NCBI GenBank assembly: GCA_002329125.1
Contig: DCXX01000132.1
Span: forward strand, 1-10,534
From: Fidelibacterota bacterium UBA2125
GTDB taxonomy: Bacteria; Fidelibacterota; Marinisomatia; Marinisomatales; S15-B10
DNA: 10,534 bases
Direction of reading: 5' to 3'
Position 1 is the first letter of the stretch, and the number at the start of each line of letters is the position of its first letter. The notes below the pieces were generated by a model. That model did not search any database, was not told where the DNA came from, and worked only from the letters and a program-made list of their open reading frames with translations. Position numbers and translations under genes: made by a program. Below, in pieces: positions 1 to 7,062 of this stretch.

Positions 1-2151
1 TCCACAGGTGAATTCTTTTTGGCGGAAGGGAGCGGCGAAACAGTCCGGGATCTCTTTCTCAAATTTGCTCCCAGTGAAATTATTGTGGCAGAAGGAGAAG
101 AAGTTTCGAAGTCAGACTGGGTGGCGAAAGTGAATCCTTTTGTAACGGAGATGGATCAATGGACGTTCGACCATGACCTTTCCCGAACAGCCCTTCTTGA
201 ACATTTCAAGGTCGCTTCGTTAAAGGGGTTTGGCTGTGAAGAAATGCCAGCCGGAGTCACAGCTGCCGGTGTTATTCTCCGATACGTGACCCAAAATATC
301 CAGTCCGCCGCCGGACACATTACACGTCTTGTTCCCCTCAGGCCAGAAAATGAAATGGGGCTGGACAATTTCACTGTTCGGAACCTGGAGCTGTTCACCT
401 CTCTGGCTACCCAGGGGACTCACGGCACCCTCCTTTCTGTACTGGATGAGACAGTTACTGCAGGCGGTGCACGCATGCTCAAGAGCAGGATGGCAAGACC
501 TGTTACCGATCAGGAGGCAATTGAAAATAGACTTGACTTGGTGGACGGTTTTTTCACCGAGGAAAAATTGCGCTCAGATTTTCGCCGCCACCTCGCCACG
601 GCCGGTGATCTGGAACGGATCCTCGGCAAACTGAGCCGTGGCGTTGGGACCCCCCGGGACATGAACGGTCTTAAACAAACACTCAACCTCATTCCTGATT
701 TCCAAAGGGAGATGAAAGGGTCCAAGTCTGCCGCTCTCTCCAAACTGGCTGACCGGTTTAGTGACGTTACCGAGGTATCTGAGAAGATCAATTCGATCCT
801 GGTGGATTCACCGCCAGCCAATATGGCCAAAGGGGATTATATCGCTGATAGCGTGGATGATGAACTGGATGAGTTGAGAAAGATTGCCAGAGGAGGGAAA
901 GAGTGGATAGCCTCAATGCAGTTAAAGGAACGGGAAAAGACAGGCATCAAGTCCCTGAAAGTGGGATATAATAAGGTGTTCGGTTACTTCCTGGAAGTGA
1001 CCAAAACACACCAAGACAAAGTGCCCGAAACCTATATCCGGAAGCAGACCCTTGTGAATGCAGAGAGGTTCATTACTCCCGAACTGAAGGAGTATGAAGA
1101 GAAGATTTTGGGTGCCGAAGAAAAAATTCTGGAGATTGAAGCAAAACTGTTCAATGAACTCCGCCAATGGGTTTTGGGTCATGCATCAGCCATCCAGCAG
1201 AATGGAGAACTGATGAACGAGATTGATGTCAGCTCGACCTTGGCGGAAGTGGCGAAACTGAAAAATTACGTTCGTCCGCATCTTACCGGGGATACGGTGC
1301 TGAAACTCATCGACTCCCGTCACCCAGTGGTGGAAACACTCTTGTCCGCAGGTGAAAAGTTTGTGGCCAACGACCTTACCATATCCCCGGAGGAGAATCA
1401 GATTCACCTCATTACAGGGCCCAATATGGCCGGGAAATCTACCTATCTTCGGCAGATAGGACTCATCGTCCTCATGGCACAGATGGGAAGTTATGTTCCT
1501 GCCCGAGAGGCGAATATCGGTATGGTTGACAGGCTCTTTACTCGCGTCGGCGCCAGCGACAATCTGGCCGGAGGCGAGTCTACTTTTATGGTAGAAATGA
1601 CTGAGGCGGCCAATATAATAAATAACGCTACGGGTCGAAGCCTGGTACTCTTTGATGAGATCGGCCGCGGTACAGCCACTTTCGACGGCCTCTCCCTGGC
1701 GTGGGCAATAACAGAGCATCTTCACAACACACCGAAATCACAGGCCAGGACCGTATTTGCCACCCACTACCATGAATTGACGGAACTGGCCGATCAGTTG
1801 GACCGGGTCTCAAACTTTAACGTTGCGGTGAAGGAGTCCGGCGACAAGATCATATTTCTGAGGAAGATCAAACCGGGACCTTGCGACAAAAGTTATGGTA
1901 TCCATGTGGCTCAGATGGCAGGTCTGCCGACGGAAGTCATCTCCCGGGCATCGGAGATTCTGAAACAGCTTATTCTCCATGAACCGCTCCAAAAGAGTGA
2001 TGTGAGTCCCGATCCTACTGACCAGATGGATCTTTTTAATATTCAGGAGTCCCAGCTTCGAAAAGCACTCACCGAACTGGACACGGACCAGATGACACCC
2101 ATGGAAGCGCTGGCCAAACTGGCTCAGATCAAGAAAGACCATGATCTCTAG
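1..2151 (+). CDS. mutS: DNA mismatch repair ATPase MutS, 5' end outside window
   Basis: MutS recognises base mismatches and small loops and, as an ATP-driven sliding clamp, recruits MutL. The frame is already open at base 1, where residues STGEFFLAEG match the connector domain of known MutS proteins, so roughly 130 N-terminal residues including the mismatch-reading Phe-x-Glu domain lie upstream. The TTG at 19 is therefore not the true start. Visible parts are the connector, the lever/clamp core (for example KVGYNKVFGYFLEV and AERFITPELKEYE), then the ATPase: Walker A GPNMAGKST at 1417-1443, signature GASDNLAGGESTFMVEM from 1549, Walker B LVLFDEIGRG from 1642, and the FATHYHEL histidine motif. 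Near the end, QMDLF (2023-2037) resembles a sliding-clamp binding peptide, followed by the usual C-terminal helical tail (TPMEALAKL). Nothing looks truncated or mutated. Identification is very secure. Confidence 0.98.
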   Translation, partial: STGEFFLAEGSGETVRDLFLKFAPSEIIVAEGEEVSKSDWVAKVNPFVTEMDQWTFDHDLSRTALLEHFKVASLKGFGCEEMPAGVTAAGVILRYVTQNIQSAAGHITRLVPLRPENEMGLDNFTVRNLELFTSLATQGTHGTLLSVLDETVTAGGARMLKSRMARPVTDQEAIENRLDLVDGFFTEEKLRSDFRRHLATAGDLERILGKLSRGVGTPRDMNGLKQTLNLIPDFQREMKGSKSAALSKLADRFSDVTEVSEKINSILVDSPPANMAKGDYIADSVDDELDELRKIARGGKEWIASMQLKEREKTGIKSLKVGYNKVFGYFLEVTKTHQDKVPETYIRKQTLVNAERFITPELKEYEEKILGAEEKILEIEAKLFNELRQWVLGHASAIQQNGELMNEIDVSSTLAEVAKLKNYVRPHLTGDTVLKLIDSRHPVVETLLSAGEKFVANDLTISPEENQIHLITGPNMAGKSTYLRQIGLIVLMAQMGSYVPAREANIGMVDRLFTRVGASDNLAGGESTFMVEMTEAANIINNATGRSLVLFDEIGRGTATFDGLSLAWAITEHLHNTPKSQARTVFATHYHELTELADQLDRVSNFNVAVKESGDKIIFLRKIKPGPCDKSYGIHVAQMAGLPTEVISRASEILKQLILHEPLQKSDVSPDPTDQMDLFNIQESQLRKALTELDTDQMTPMEALAKLAQIKKDHDL
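2023..2037 (+). other. Candidate beta-clamp binding motif in MutS tail
   Basis: The pentapeptide QMDLF lies in the linker between the MutS ATPase/helix-turn-helix part and the C-terminal tail. It fits the QLxLF-type consensus by which many bacterial MutS proteins dock on the DnaN sliding clamp, with Met in place of the second-position Leu. The position matches where MutS clamp motifs are known. Binding itself is inferred. Confidence 0.5.
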
Positions 2152-3181
2152 AATTCAACACCTCACCACTTTTTCCTTTATTATCTTAACTTTTTTCTTC
2201 CCCCTGAGGGGTGAGTCCATCTGGGTGAAGTACGGCAACCAGGTTTTCCGCGGTGTGGGGGATGCCAAGGCTATTGCGTTGAGCGAGGCCGAGGTAGCTT
2301 CTGCCACCGGGCCTCTGGCTATCCTCTGGAACCCGGCCCGCCTTCATGGCGAAAGTCCCCGGTCCCTGGTCTATGCTCACCAGGAGCGGTTCGCCGGCGC
2401 CGTCACATTCGACATTCTTGGTGTAGACCTGAAAGAGCGGCCTACATCCAAGTGGTCACTGGTAGTGATCAGGGAAGCGGTCCAGGGAATTCCCCGAACC
2501 ACCGATGCGCTACTTTACGAAACGGGTTCTCTGGATGATCCCACGGAGCGCGTTCTCTCTTCCAATGTCACCTTTTTCAACCAGTCGCAGTGGGCCGGTA
2601 TGGTGGGGTTTGCCACACAGAGGAATGATTGGCAGCTGGGGGGTAATGCAAAAGTTCTCATGCACCAGCTTGGAGAGTATTCTGGCTGGGGTATGGGCTT
2701 TGACTTCGGTGCCACCCGGAACTTTTCCCCCAACAATGTTTTTGGTGTCTCAGTTCGGGACATTACCACATCGTGGATTGTTTGGGATTCCGGTACAGTA
2801 GAGCGAATTGCTCCTGAAGTAAGGGTGGGAGATGCCCATTCGGTGATCCTTCAGAACGTGCCCGTCAGGATCAATGTTATGGCTACGGCGGTTATGTCGT
2901 TAGGTGGAAAAACACGAAATGACGATTTTGCCATCGGTAATATTGGAACCCACTTTCGAGCAGGAGCGGAGATCGTTTATGGTGAAAACCTCCGAGTTAG
3001 ATTAGGCAGAAATCCCCTTTCTGGCTACTCTATGGGTCTGGGCCTCGGTTTTGATTTTGGCCACATTGATTACGCTTTCGTACCGTCGCCCCTGGGTACA
3101 GTCCTTGGTAGCAGCCACTACGTTTCTTTGAATCTCAAACTTGATGCTCTAAGTTCTCTTCAATCGAGTCTCGGCCGGTAA
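2141..3181 (+). CDS. PorV/PorQ-like outer-membrane beta-barrel protein, function unknown
   Basis: Predicted exported protein of 346 residues. The N-terminus has two basic residues near the start, then a hydrophobic stretch (about residues 8-22) and a plausible signal-peptidase I site near LRG/ES (24/25). Just after, ALSEAEVASATGPLAILWNPARL (residues 46-68) matches the hallmark of PorV/PorQ-type proteins, in which an 'A-x-G-x-A ... D-x-x-A-x-x-W-N-P-A-G-L' block precedes the barrel. The rest is dominated by alternating polar/aromatic short strands separated by Gly/Asn/Asp turns, ending in a strand SSHYVSLNLKL. Unlike many relatives it does not stop at that strand but carries about 12 more residues. 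It overlaps mutS by 11 nt, so it is probably translated by coupling. PorV proper serves type IX secretion in Bacteroidota, but the family is broad and this protein alone does not show that such a system exists. The exact role is unknown. Confidence 0.75.
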   Translation: MISRIQHLTTFSFIILTFFFPLRGESIWVKYGNQVFRGVGDAKAIALSEAEVASATGPLAILWNPARLHGESPRSLVYAHQERFAGAVTFDILGVDLKERPTSKWSLVVIREAVQGIPRTTDALLYETGSLDDPTERVLSSNVTFFNQSQWAGMVGFATQRNDWQLGGNAKVLMHQLGEYSGWGMGFDFGATRNFSPNNVFGVSVRDITTSWIVWDSGTVERIAPEVRVGDAHSVILQNVPVRINVMATAVMSLGGKTRNDDFAIGNIGTHFRAGAEIVYGENLRVRLGRNPLSGYSMGLGLGFDFGHIDYAFVPSPLGTVLGSSHYVSLNLKLDALSSLQSSLGR

Positions 3182-3285
3182 CTGTTGATAACTTCTTGAT
3201 TATTAGCTTCTTAAACAGCCAACTGAAAGTGTCATTAGTGATTGGATTAAAGTAAATTCAATGATGTTTACAAACGGAGTGTTGA
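3182..3285 (+). promoter_or_regulatory. AT-rich intergenic gap, likely promoter region for the yicC operon
   Basis: This is the only non-coding stretch above 20 nt in the window. It is about 31% GC by hand count, clearly lower than the flanking genes. TTG-containing hexamers (TTGATA 3185-3190, TTGGAT 3242-3247) and AT-rich hexamers such as TAAATT (3253-3258) occur, but no pair has a convincing spacing for either a sigma70-type or a Bacteroidota-type promoter. I see no strong GC hairpin with a T-run that would be an intrinsic terminator for mutS or the barrel gene. The promoter role is inferred from position and composition. Confidence 0.35.
3276..3279 (+). promoter_or_regulatory. Ribosome binding site of yicC
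   Basis: GGAG lies 6 nt before the ATG at 3286 and supports that start, which also gives the family-typical N-terminus MIRSMTGFG. Confidence 0.7.
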
Positions 3286-4152
3286 ATGATTCGTAGCATG
3301 ACAGGGTTCGGCAGTGCATCCGTCACCGATGGTGGTGTTACTGTCTCTGTGGAGATTCGCTCCCTAAACAACCGTTTTCTCGATTTCCGTCTCCGGCTAC
3401 CGAAACAGCTGGAAGGGCTGGAAGACCAGATGAATAGCCGGTTGCGCCAATCGTGCGAACGGGGGAGGATTACAGTGGCTATTTCACTGGAGCCTTCCAA
3501 CGGCTCCGTCAACGGAGCGCCCAAACTGGATCGGGAACGGTTTGAGTCTTACAGAGATCTTACAGACCAAATTTCGAGAGAGTACAGTTTTGATCTAAAA
3601 CTGACGGATTTGATGGACATGCGTGATCTGTTGGTCTCTCAGGAACCTGTTGAAATCTCCGACGATACTGTACTATCGGTTCTTGATGATGCACTTTCTC
3701 AGCTCAACGAGATGCGTGAGAAAGAGGGAGGTACGCTGGCAACTGATATCCAGTCAAGAGTTGCCAAGATGGATAAAATATTGGACAAAGTTCGACAGAC
3801 GGTAGAAAAGAACAGCAAAAATCTGAACCAGAAATATAGAGAAAAAATTGAAGCTCTTTTGAACAGTGCTTCCGTGGATGAATCTCGCATCGCTATGGAG
3901 GCGGCTGTGTTGGCTGAAAAAGCTGACGTGACGGAGGAATGTGTCCGGTGTGCCAGTCATTTTGAGCAAATCAGGAATCTTGTTGAAGGTGATGAGCCCG
4001 CTGGAAAACGGCTCAATTTTCTTCTTCAGGAGGTTGTCCGGGAGATCAATACAATAGGTTCCAAGTCAGCTGATCTTTCCGTTATTAACTATGTAGTGGA
4101 TTTGAAAGAAGAAGCTGAAAAAATTAAAGAGCAGGCGCAAAATATTTTATGA
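3286..4152 (+). CDS. yicC: YicC/YloC family endoribonuclease
   Basis: Member of the YicC family, recently recognised as endoribonucleases; E. coli YicC is linked to decay of the small RNA RyhB. At 288 residues it matches the E. coli protein (287). The sequence shows the N-terminal SMTGFG block (residues 4-9), the conserved VEIRSLNNRFLDF stretch that follows, the ERGRITV segment, a long charged helical middle, and the C-terminal signature INTIGSKSADLSV (from about residue 254) followed by DLKEEAEKIKEQAQNI. All family landmarks are intact. The ATG has a good Shine-Dalgarno site. The stop overlaps the gmk start as ATGA (4149-4152); yicC-gmk adjacency is widespread in bacteria and supports both calls. 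Cellular targets in this organism are unknown. Confidence 0.95.
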   Translation: MIRSMTGFGSASVTDGGVTVSVEIRSLNNRFLDFRLRLPKQLEGLEDQMNSRLRQSCERGRITVAISLEPSNGSVNGAPKLDRERFESYRDLTDQISREYSFDLKLTDLMDMRDLLVSQEPVEISDDTVLSVLDDALSQLNEMREKEGGTLATDIQSRVAKMDKILDKVRQTVEKNSKNLNQKYREKIEALLNSASVDESRIAMEAAVLAEKADVTEECVRCASHFEQIRNLVEGDEPAGKRLNFLLQEVVREINTIGSKSADLSVINYVVDLKEEAEKIKEQAQNIL

Positions 4153-4727
4153 ACGCCAAATTGATCGTCATCTCTGCCCCGTCGGGAGCAGGGAAGACAA
4201 CCATTGTCAGAAAACTGCAGGAGCTACATCCTGGCTGGCAGTTTTCCGTCTCCTGTACTACCCGACCAAAACGGGATTATGAAATGGCTGCCGACGATTA
4301 TGAATTCATTACAGCCGAAGAGTTCTCAAAGCGTATTGAGAATCGGGAACTGTTGGAATATGAGGAAGTACATGGATACATGTATGGGACATCCCGGACG
4401 GTGGTGGACTTGGCCCTCCAAAATGGTACTGTTCTCATTCTTGAGGTTGATGTGAACGGTGCCCTGGCTATTAAAAAAGTGTATCCGGATGAATCAGCCA
4501 CTGTCTTTATTCATCCACCCAGTTTGGATGTGTTGAGGAACAGGTTACGGAAACGGGGGGCTGATTCCGAAGAGCGGATTGAAGAAAGACTTGAGCGTGC
4601 GGCAATGGAGATAGAAAAAAGTCCCGATTTTGATATTGAGGTTATAAACAGTGATATCGAGCAGGCCGTTACCGAGATTGCAATAAAACTTGAACAAATG
4701 AATGGAGGACCAAACCGTGTCAATTAA
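4149..4727 (+). CDS. gmk: Guanylate kinase
   Basis: Phosphorylates GMP to GDP with ATP, an essential cytoplasmic step in guanine nucleotide supply. The 192 residues are standard length. The P-loop SAPSGAGKTT spans residues 9-18. The GMP-binding part is visible as S35, then TTRPKR (R39 and R42), E45 and DDYEF (49-53), E70, and MYGTS with Y79. The family's usual Gly before the DY pair is Ala48 here, a mild variation. ILEVDVNGALAIK matches the family's ILE-[IV]-D-V-x-G-A segment, and LRKRGADSEERIEERL is the lid/arginine region that contacts ATP. It starts at the ATGA overlap with yicC and its last 11 nt contain the rpoZ start. In some phyla Gmk is inhibited by (p)ppGpp; whether this one is cannot be told from the sequence. 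Confidence 0.97.
   Translation: MNAKLIVISAPSGAGKTTIVRKLQELHPGWQFSVSCTTRPKRDYEMAADDYEFITAEEFSKRIENRELLEYEEVHGYMYGTSRTVVDLALQNGTVLILEVDVNGALAIKKVYPDESATVFIHPPSLDVLRNRLRKRGADSEERIEERLERAAMEIEKSPDFDIEVINSDIEQAVTEIAIKLEQMNGGPNRVN
4704..4708 (+). promoter_or_regulatory. Shine-Dalgarno site that sets the rpoZ start at GTG 4717
   Basis: GGAGG lies inside the end of gmk, 8 nt before a GTG at 4717. An in-frame ATG at 4702 overlaps this very site and has no comparable site in front of it, so the GTG is the better start. Confidence 0.75.
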
Positions 4728-5016
4728 AACAACCCATTTCAGGGATATGAATCAAAAGTCTGAAGATATCTTCGAGGCAACCATTGTTATCGGCAAACGT
4801 GCCCGACAGATAATCACAGAGAGGATCGCCAGGAACGAAATCCGTACATTCGACCGTGATGCCGAATTCGAGGATGGTGAAGATCTGGAGGAATTGGAAC
4901 CCGATGTTAATTACGTTGAAATGGAAAAAGCCACAACGGAAGCGCTGGGCGAATTCCTCGATAATGAGTTAGAGTGGACTTACGGTAATAAAGAGGGAGA
5001 AAAATCGGCGGAGTAG
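4717..5016 (+). CDS. rpoZ: RNA polymerase omega subunit
   Basis: Omega helps fold and hold the beta' subunit in RNA polymerase. I choose GTG 4717 (99 residues) over ATG 4702 (104 residues) because of the GGAGG at 4704-4708. The core helix IFEATIVIGKRARQI (residues 18-32) carries the strongly conserved K-R-A-R-Q motif, and the C-terminal part has EKATTEALGEFLDNEL, equivalent to the P-x-x-x-A-L-x-E helix. An acidic loop (about residues 50-65) lies between them. The start is SIKTTHFRDM rather than the MAR motif found at the N-terminus of proteobacterial omegas. Position directly after gmk is the classic one. Two TAG stops stand in tandem at 5014-5019. Confidence 0.88.
   Translation: MSIKTTHFRDMNQKSEDIFEATIVIGKRARQIITERIARNEIRTFDRDAEFEDGEDLEELEPDVNYVEMEKATTEALGEFLDNELEWTYGNKEGEKSAE
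5010..5013 (+). promoter_or_regulatory. Ribosome binding site selecting GTG 5021 for udg
   Basis: GGAG overlaps the last rpoZ sense codon and stands 7 nt before GTG 5021. A second in-frame GTG at 5027 would be 13 nt away, so the first is preferred. Confidence 0.6.
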
Positions 5017-5020
5017 TAGT

Positions 5021-5695
5021 GTGACTGTGGGTGACTCATCTTCGGCTTCAGGTCTGGCGCAGAGGTATTTCCGTCAAACGGCGGAGCTGTTCGGAAATAA
5101 TCTCTATCTGGACAGTATGCCAGACTTGTCTGATCAAGATGGTTCCCTCACCTTGGACAGTTTCCGAAAGCAAATCTGTAAGTGCGCAAAGTGTCCGCTC
5201 GGTCGCACCCGAATCAAGTTTGTTTTTGGCGTGGGTGATCCTCATGCTGACCTGGTCTTTGTTGGCGAGGCACCAGGCCGGGACGAAGATCTTCAAGGTG
5301 AACCTTTTGTAGGCAGGGCGGGGCAGTTGCTGGATAAAATACTCGCAGCTATAAAACGGTCCCGGGATGAGGTGTACATCTGCAACATTCTTAAGTGTCG
5401 GCCGCCGGATAACCGGACGCCGAGCCAGGATGAGATTGAGTCGTGCATCCCTTTTCTGGAACAGCAACTTAAAATCATCAAACCAAAACTGATTGTGGCT
5501 CTGGGCGCAACTTCCGCTCATGCACTTCTTAAGGTGAAAACACCGCTGGGAAAACTGAGATCTCAAAAATGGAAGTGGAAAAATTTTGACCTTGTGGCTA
5601 CTTACCATCCGGCAGCTCTTCTGCGTAACCCCGCCTTCAAGCGCCCGGCGTGGGAAGATTTTCAATGGATCGACAAACTGATTGCTGAGGTATAA
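5021..5695 (+). CDS. Family 4 uracil-DNA glycosylase (4Fe-4S)
   Basis: Removes uracil from DNA, starting base excision repair of deaminated cytosine. It has 224 residues. The four expected iron-sulfur ligands are present: C55 and C58 (C-x2-C), C126 in NILKCRPP and C142 in ESCIPFLEQ, with the family's 16-residue spacing between the last two. The active-site motif GEAPGRDED is at 82-90, followed by PFVGRAGQLLD, the NRTP turn (131-134), and the second catalytic motif TYHPAALLRNP (194-204). About 50 residues precede the first cysteine pair; such low-complexity N-terminal extensions are common among homologues once annotated as 'phage SPO1 DNA polymerase-related'. It sits 4 nt after rpoZ and 2 nt before dnaB, so it is probably co-expressed with the replicative helicase. 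Classification is very secure; there is no commonly agreed gene symbol. Confidence 0.95.
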   Translation: MTVGDSSSASGLAQRYFRQTAELFGNNLYLDSMPDLSDQDGSLTLDSFRKQICKCAKCPLGRTRIKFVFGVGDPHADLVFVGEAPGRDEDLQGEPFVGRAGQLLDKILAAIKRSRDEVYICNILKCRPPDNRTPSQDEIESCIPFLEQQLKIIKPKLIVALGATSAHALLKVKTPLGKLRSQKWKWKNFDLVATYHPAALLRNPAFKRPAWEDFQWIDKLIAEV

Positions 5696-5697
5696 CC

Positions 5698-7062
5698 GTG
5701 GCGGAAAACTCTCAGGAACTCCATCTTAAAACACCGCCTCAGTCGCTGGAGGCGGAAGAAGCTGTCCTCGGTTCTATGCTCACCTCAAAGGACGCCGTGA
5801 GTCGGGCACTTGAAATTCTTACCCCTGACTACTTTTACAAAGACGCTCATCAGAGGATTTTTCAGGCTATGAAGGATCTCTTTAATCTGGGCGAGCCGGT
5901 GGATGCCGTGTCGATCATTAATGAATTGAAAAAGCGGAAACAGCTGGATTCCAGTGGCGGTGCCTATTTTATCACTGGTCTTTCAGACAGTGTCCCTACA
6001 TCGGCCAATGTTGAGCACTATGCCAAGATTGTTCTAGAAAAAGCTTCTCTTCGAAACCTGATTGAAGCGGCGGCTGAAATGTCTAGCGAAGCGTTCAATG
6101 ATCAGCAACACCTTGAGGATATCCTGGACCAGGCAGAGCAGAGAATTTTTGCAATCTCTCAAGGCCGTCTTAAAGGAAAGTTTCACCAGCTCAATCCGGT
6201 TCTCCAGGAGACGTTTGAACAGTTGGATAAGATTCATAAGAGGCCCGGCTCAGTGACCGGGGTTCCTTCGGGTCTGGCTGACCTGGATGAAATAACTTCC
6301 GGTTTTCAGGAAGGAGAGTTGATTATTGTGGCTGGAAGGCCCAGTATGGGAAAGACAGCTCTGGCCCTCACCTTCGCTAGGAACGCAGCCATTGAGCACA
6401 ACATCCCTGTGGGTATTTTCAGTCTCGAAATGTCCAATAGTCAACTTGCCATGAGGCTGCTCACATCTGAAGCCCGGGTAGATAGCCACTTGGTGAGAAC
6501 GGGAAAACTTCCCACGGAACAGTGGAGAAATCTTTCAATGTCCGTGGGTACGCTGGCGGAAGCACCAATCTTTCTTGACGATACGCCTGCCATCGGTATT
6601 ACCGAGCTGAGGGCAAAGGCTCGCCGCCTAAAGGCGGAGAGTGATGTGCAGCTCATTATGGTGGACTATTTACAGATGATGCGCGGTCCCGCATCCGCCG
6701 AGAGCAGGCAACAGGAGATTTCTCAAATATCACGATCGCTGAAAGCGCTCTCGAAAGAGATATCGGTTCCGGTTGTGGCGATGTCTCAGCTCTCCCGCGC
6801 ACCGGAAGGGAGGAGCGATCACCGGCCTCAGCTGTCAGACCTCCGGGAAAGCGGTGCTATTGAACAGGATGCTGACGTTGTAATGTTTCTCTACAGAAAA
6901 TGGGTCTACACCCGTGATGAGGAGGATCGCCGAAAGGCCGAAATAATTGTATCAAAACAACGTAACGGTCCTACAGGTACAGTTTCGGCCATTTTTGTTG
7001 ATAGCTACGCCAAATTTGAAAGTGCCACTATTTTTGATCAGATGGTTGAGGAACCGGCCTGA
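5698..7062 (+). CDS. dnaB: Replicative DNA helicase DnaB
   Basis: Hexameric helicase that unwinds DNA 5' to 3' at the replication fork and binds primase. The 454 residues are full length with no intein. The N-terminal domain starts with the typical PPQSLEAEEAVLGSML and includes DYFYKDAHQRIF; the linker leads into the RecA-like motor. There GRPSMGKTA (residues 213-221) is Walker A, SLEMS (242-246) holds the catalytic Glu, LIMVDYLQMM (319-328) is Walker B, and SQLSRAPEGR plus LRESGAIEQDADVV carry the arginine-finger region, ending with SKQRNGPTG. GTG 5698 is the start: an in-frame stop lies at 5686-5688, and GAGG at 5687-5690 serves as ribosome binding site. Its stop shares one base with the rel start. 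Confidence 0.98.
   Translation: MAENSQELHLKTPPQSLEAEEAVLGSMLTSKDAVSRALEILTPDYFYKDAHQRIFQAMKDLFNLGEPVDAVSIINELKKRKQLDSSGGAYFITGLSDSVPTSANVEHYAKIVLEKASLRNLIEAAAEMSSEAFNDQQHLEDILDQAEQRIFAISQGRLKGKFHQLNPVLQETFEQLDKIHKRPGSVTGVPSGLADLDEITSGFQEGELIIVAGRPSMGKTALALTFARNAAIEHNIPVGIFSLEMSNSQLAMRLLTSEARVDSHLVRTGKLPTEQWRNLSMSVGTLAEAPIFLDDTPAIGITELRAKARRLKAESDVQLIMVDYLQMMRGPASAESRQQEISQISRSLKALSKEISVPVVAMSQLSRAPEGRSDHRPQLSDLRESGAIEQDADVVMFLYRKWVYTRDEEDRRKAEIIVSKQRNGPTGTVSAIFVDSYAKFESATIFDQMVEEPA
7048..7052 (+). promoter_or_regulatory. Ribosome binding site of rel/spoT
   Basis: GAGGA within the end of dnaB lies 9 nt before the ATG at 7062, supporting that start despite the one-base overlap of the two genes. 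Confidence 0.55.

Noticed and set aside
1186..1725. A 179-codon open frame on the minus strand within mutS
   Set aside because: It lies antisense to the MutS core and ATPase motifs, which are fully conserved, and its translation shows no recognisable domain. It is a shadow of the coding strand.
2141..3181. The PorV-like gene as evidence for type IX secretion
   Set aside because: The PorV/PorQ family is broad and found without that system; no other type IX gene is in the window.
4702..4716. ATG at 4702 as the rpoZ start
   Set aside because: It overlaps the GGAGG site that is ideally spaced for the GTG at 4717, and has no Shine-Dalgarno site ahead of it. The five extra residues match nothing conserved.
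5014..5019. Tandem TAG-TAG stops at the end of rpoZ
   Set aside because: Tandem stops are common and most simply secure termination; there is no sign of readthrough into udg, which is in another frame.
5048..5665. A 205-codon open frame on the minus strand across the udg gene
   Set aside because: It covers nearly the whole glycosylase gene in antisense, has no recognisable motif, and the plus-strand product has all family residues.
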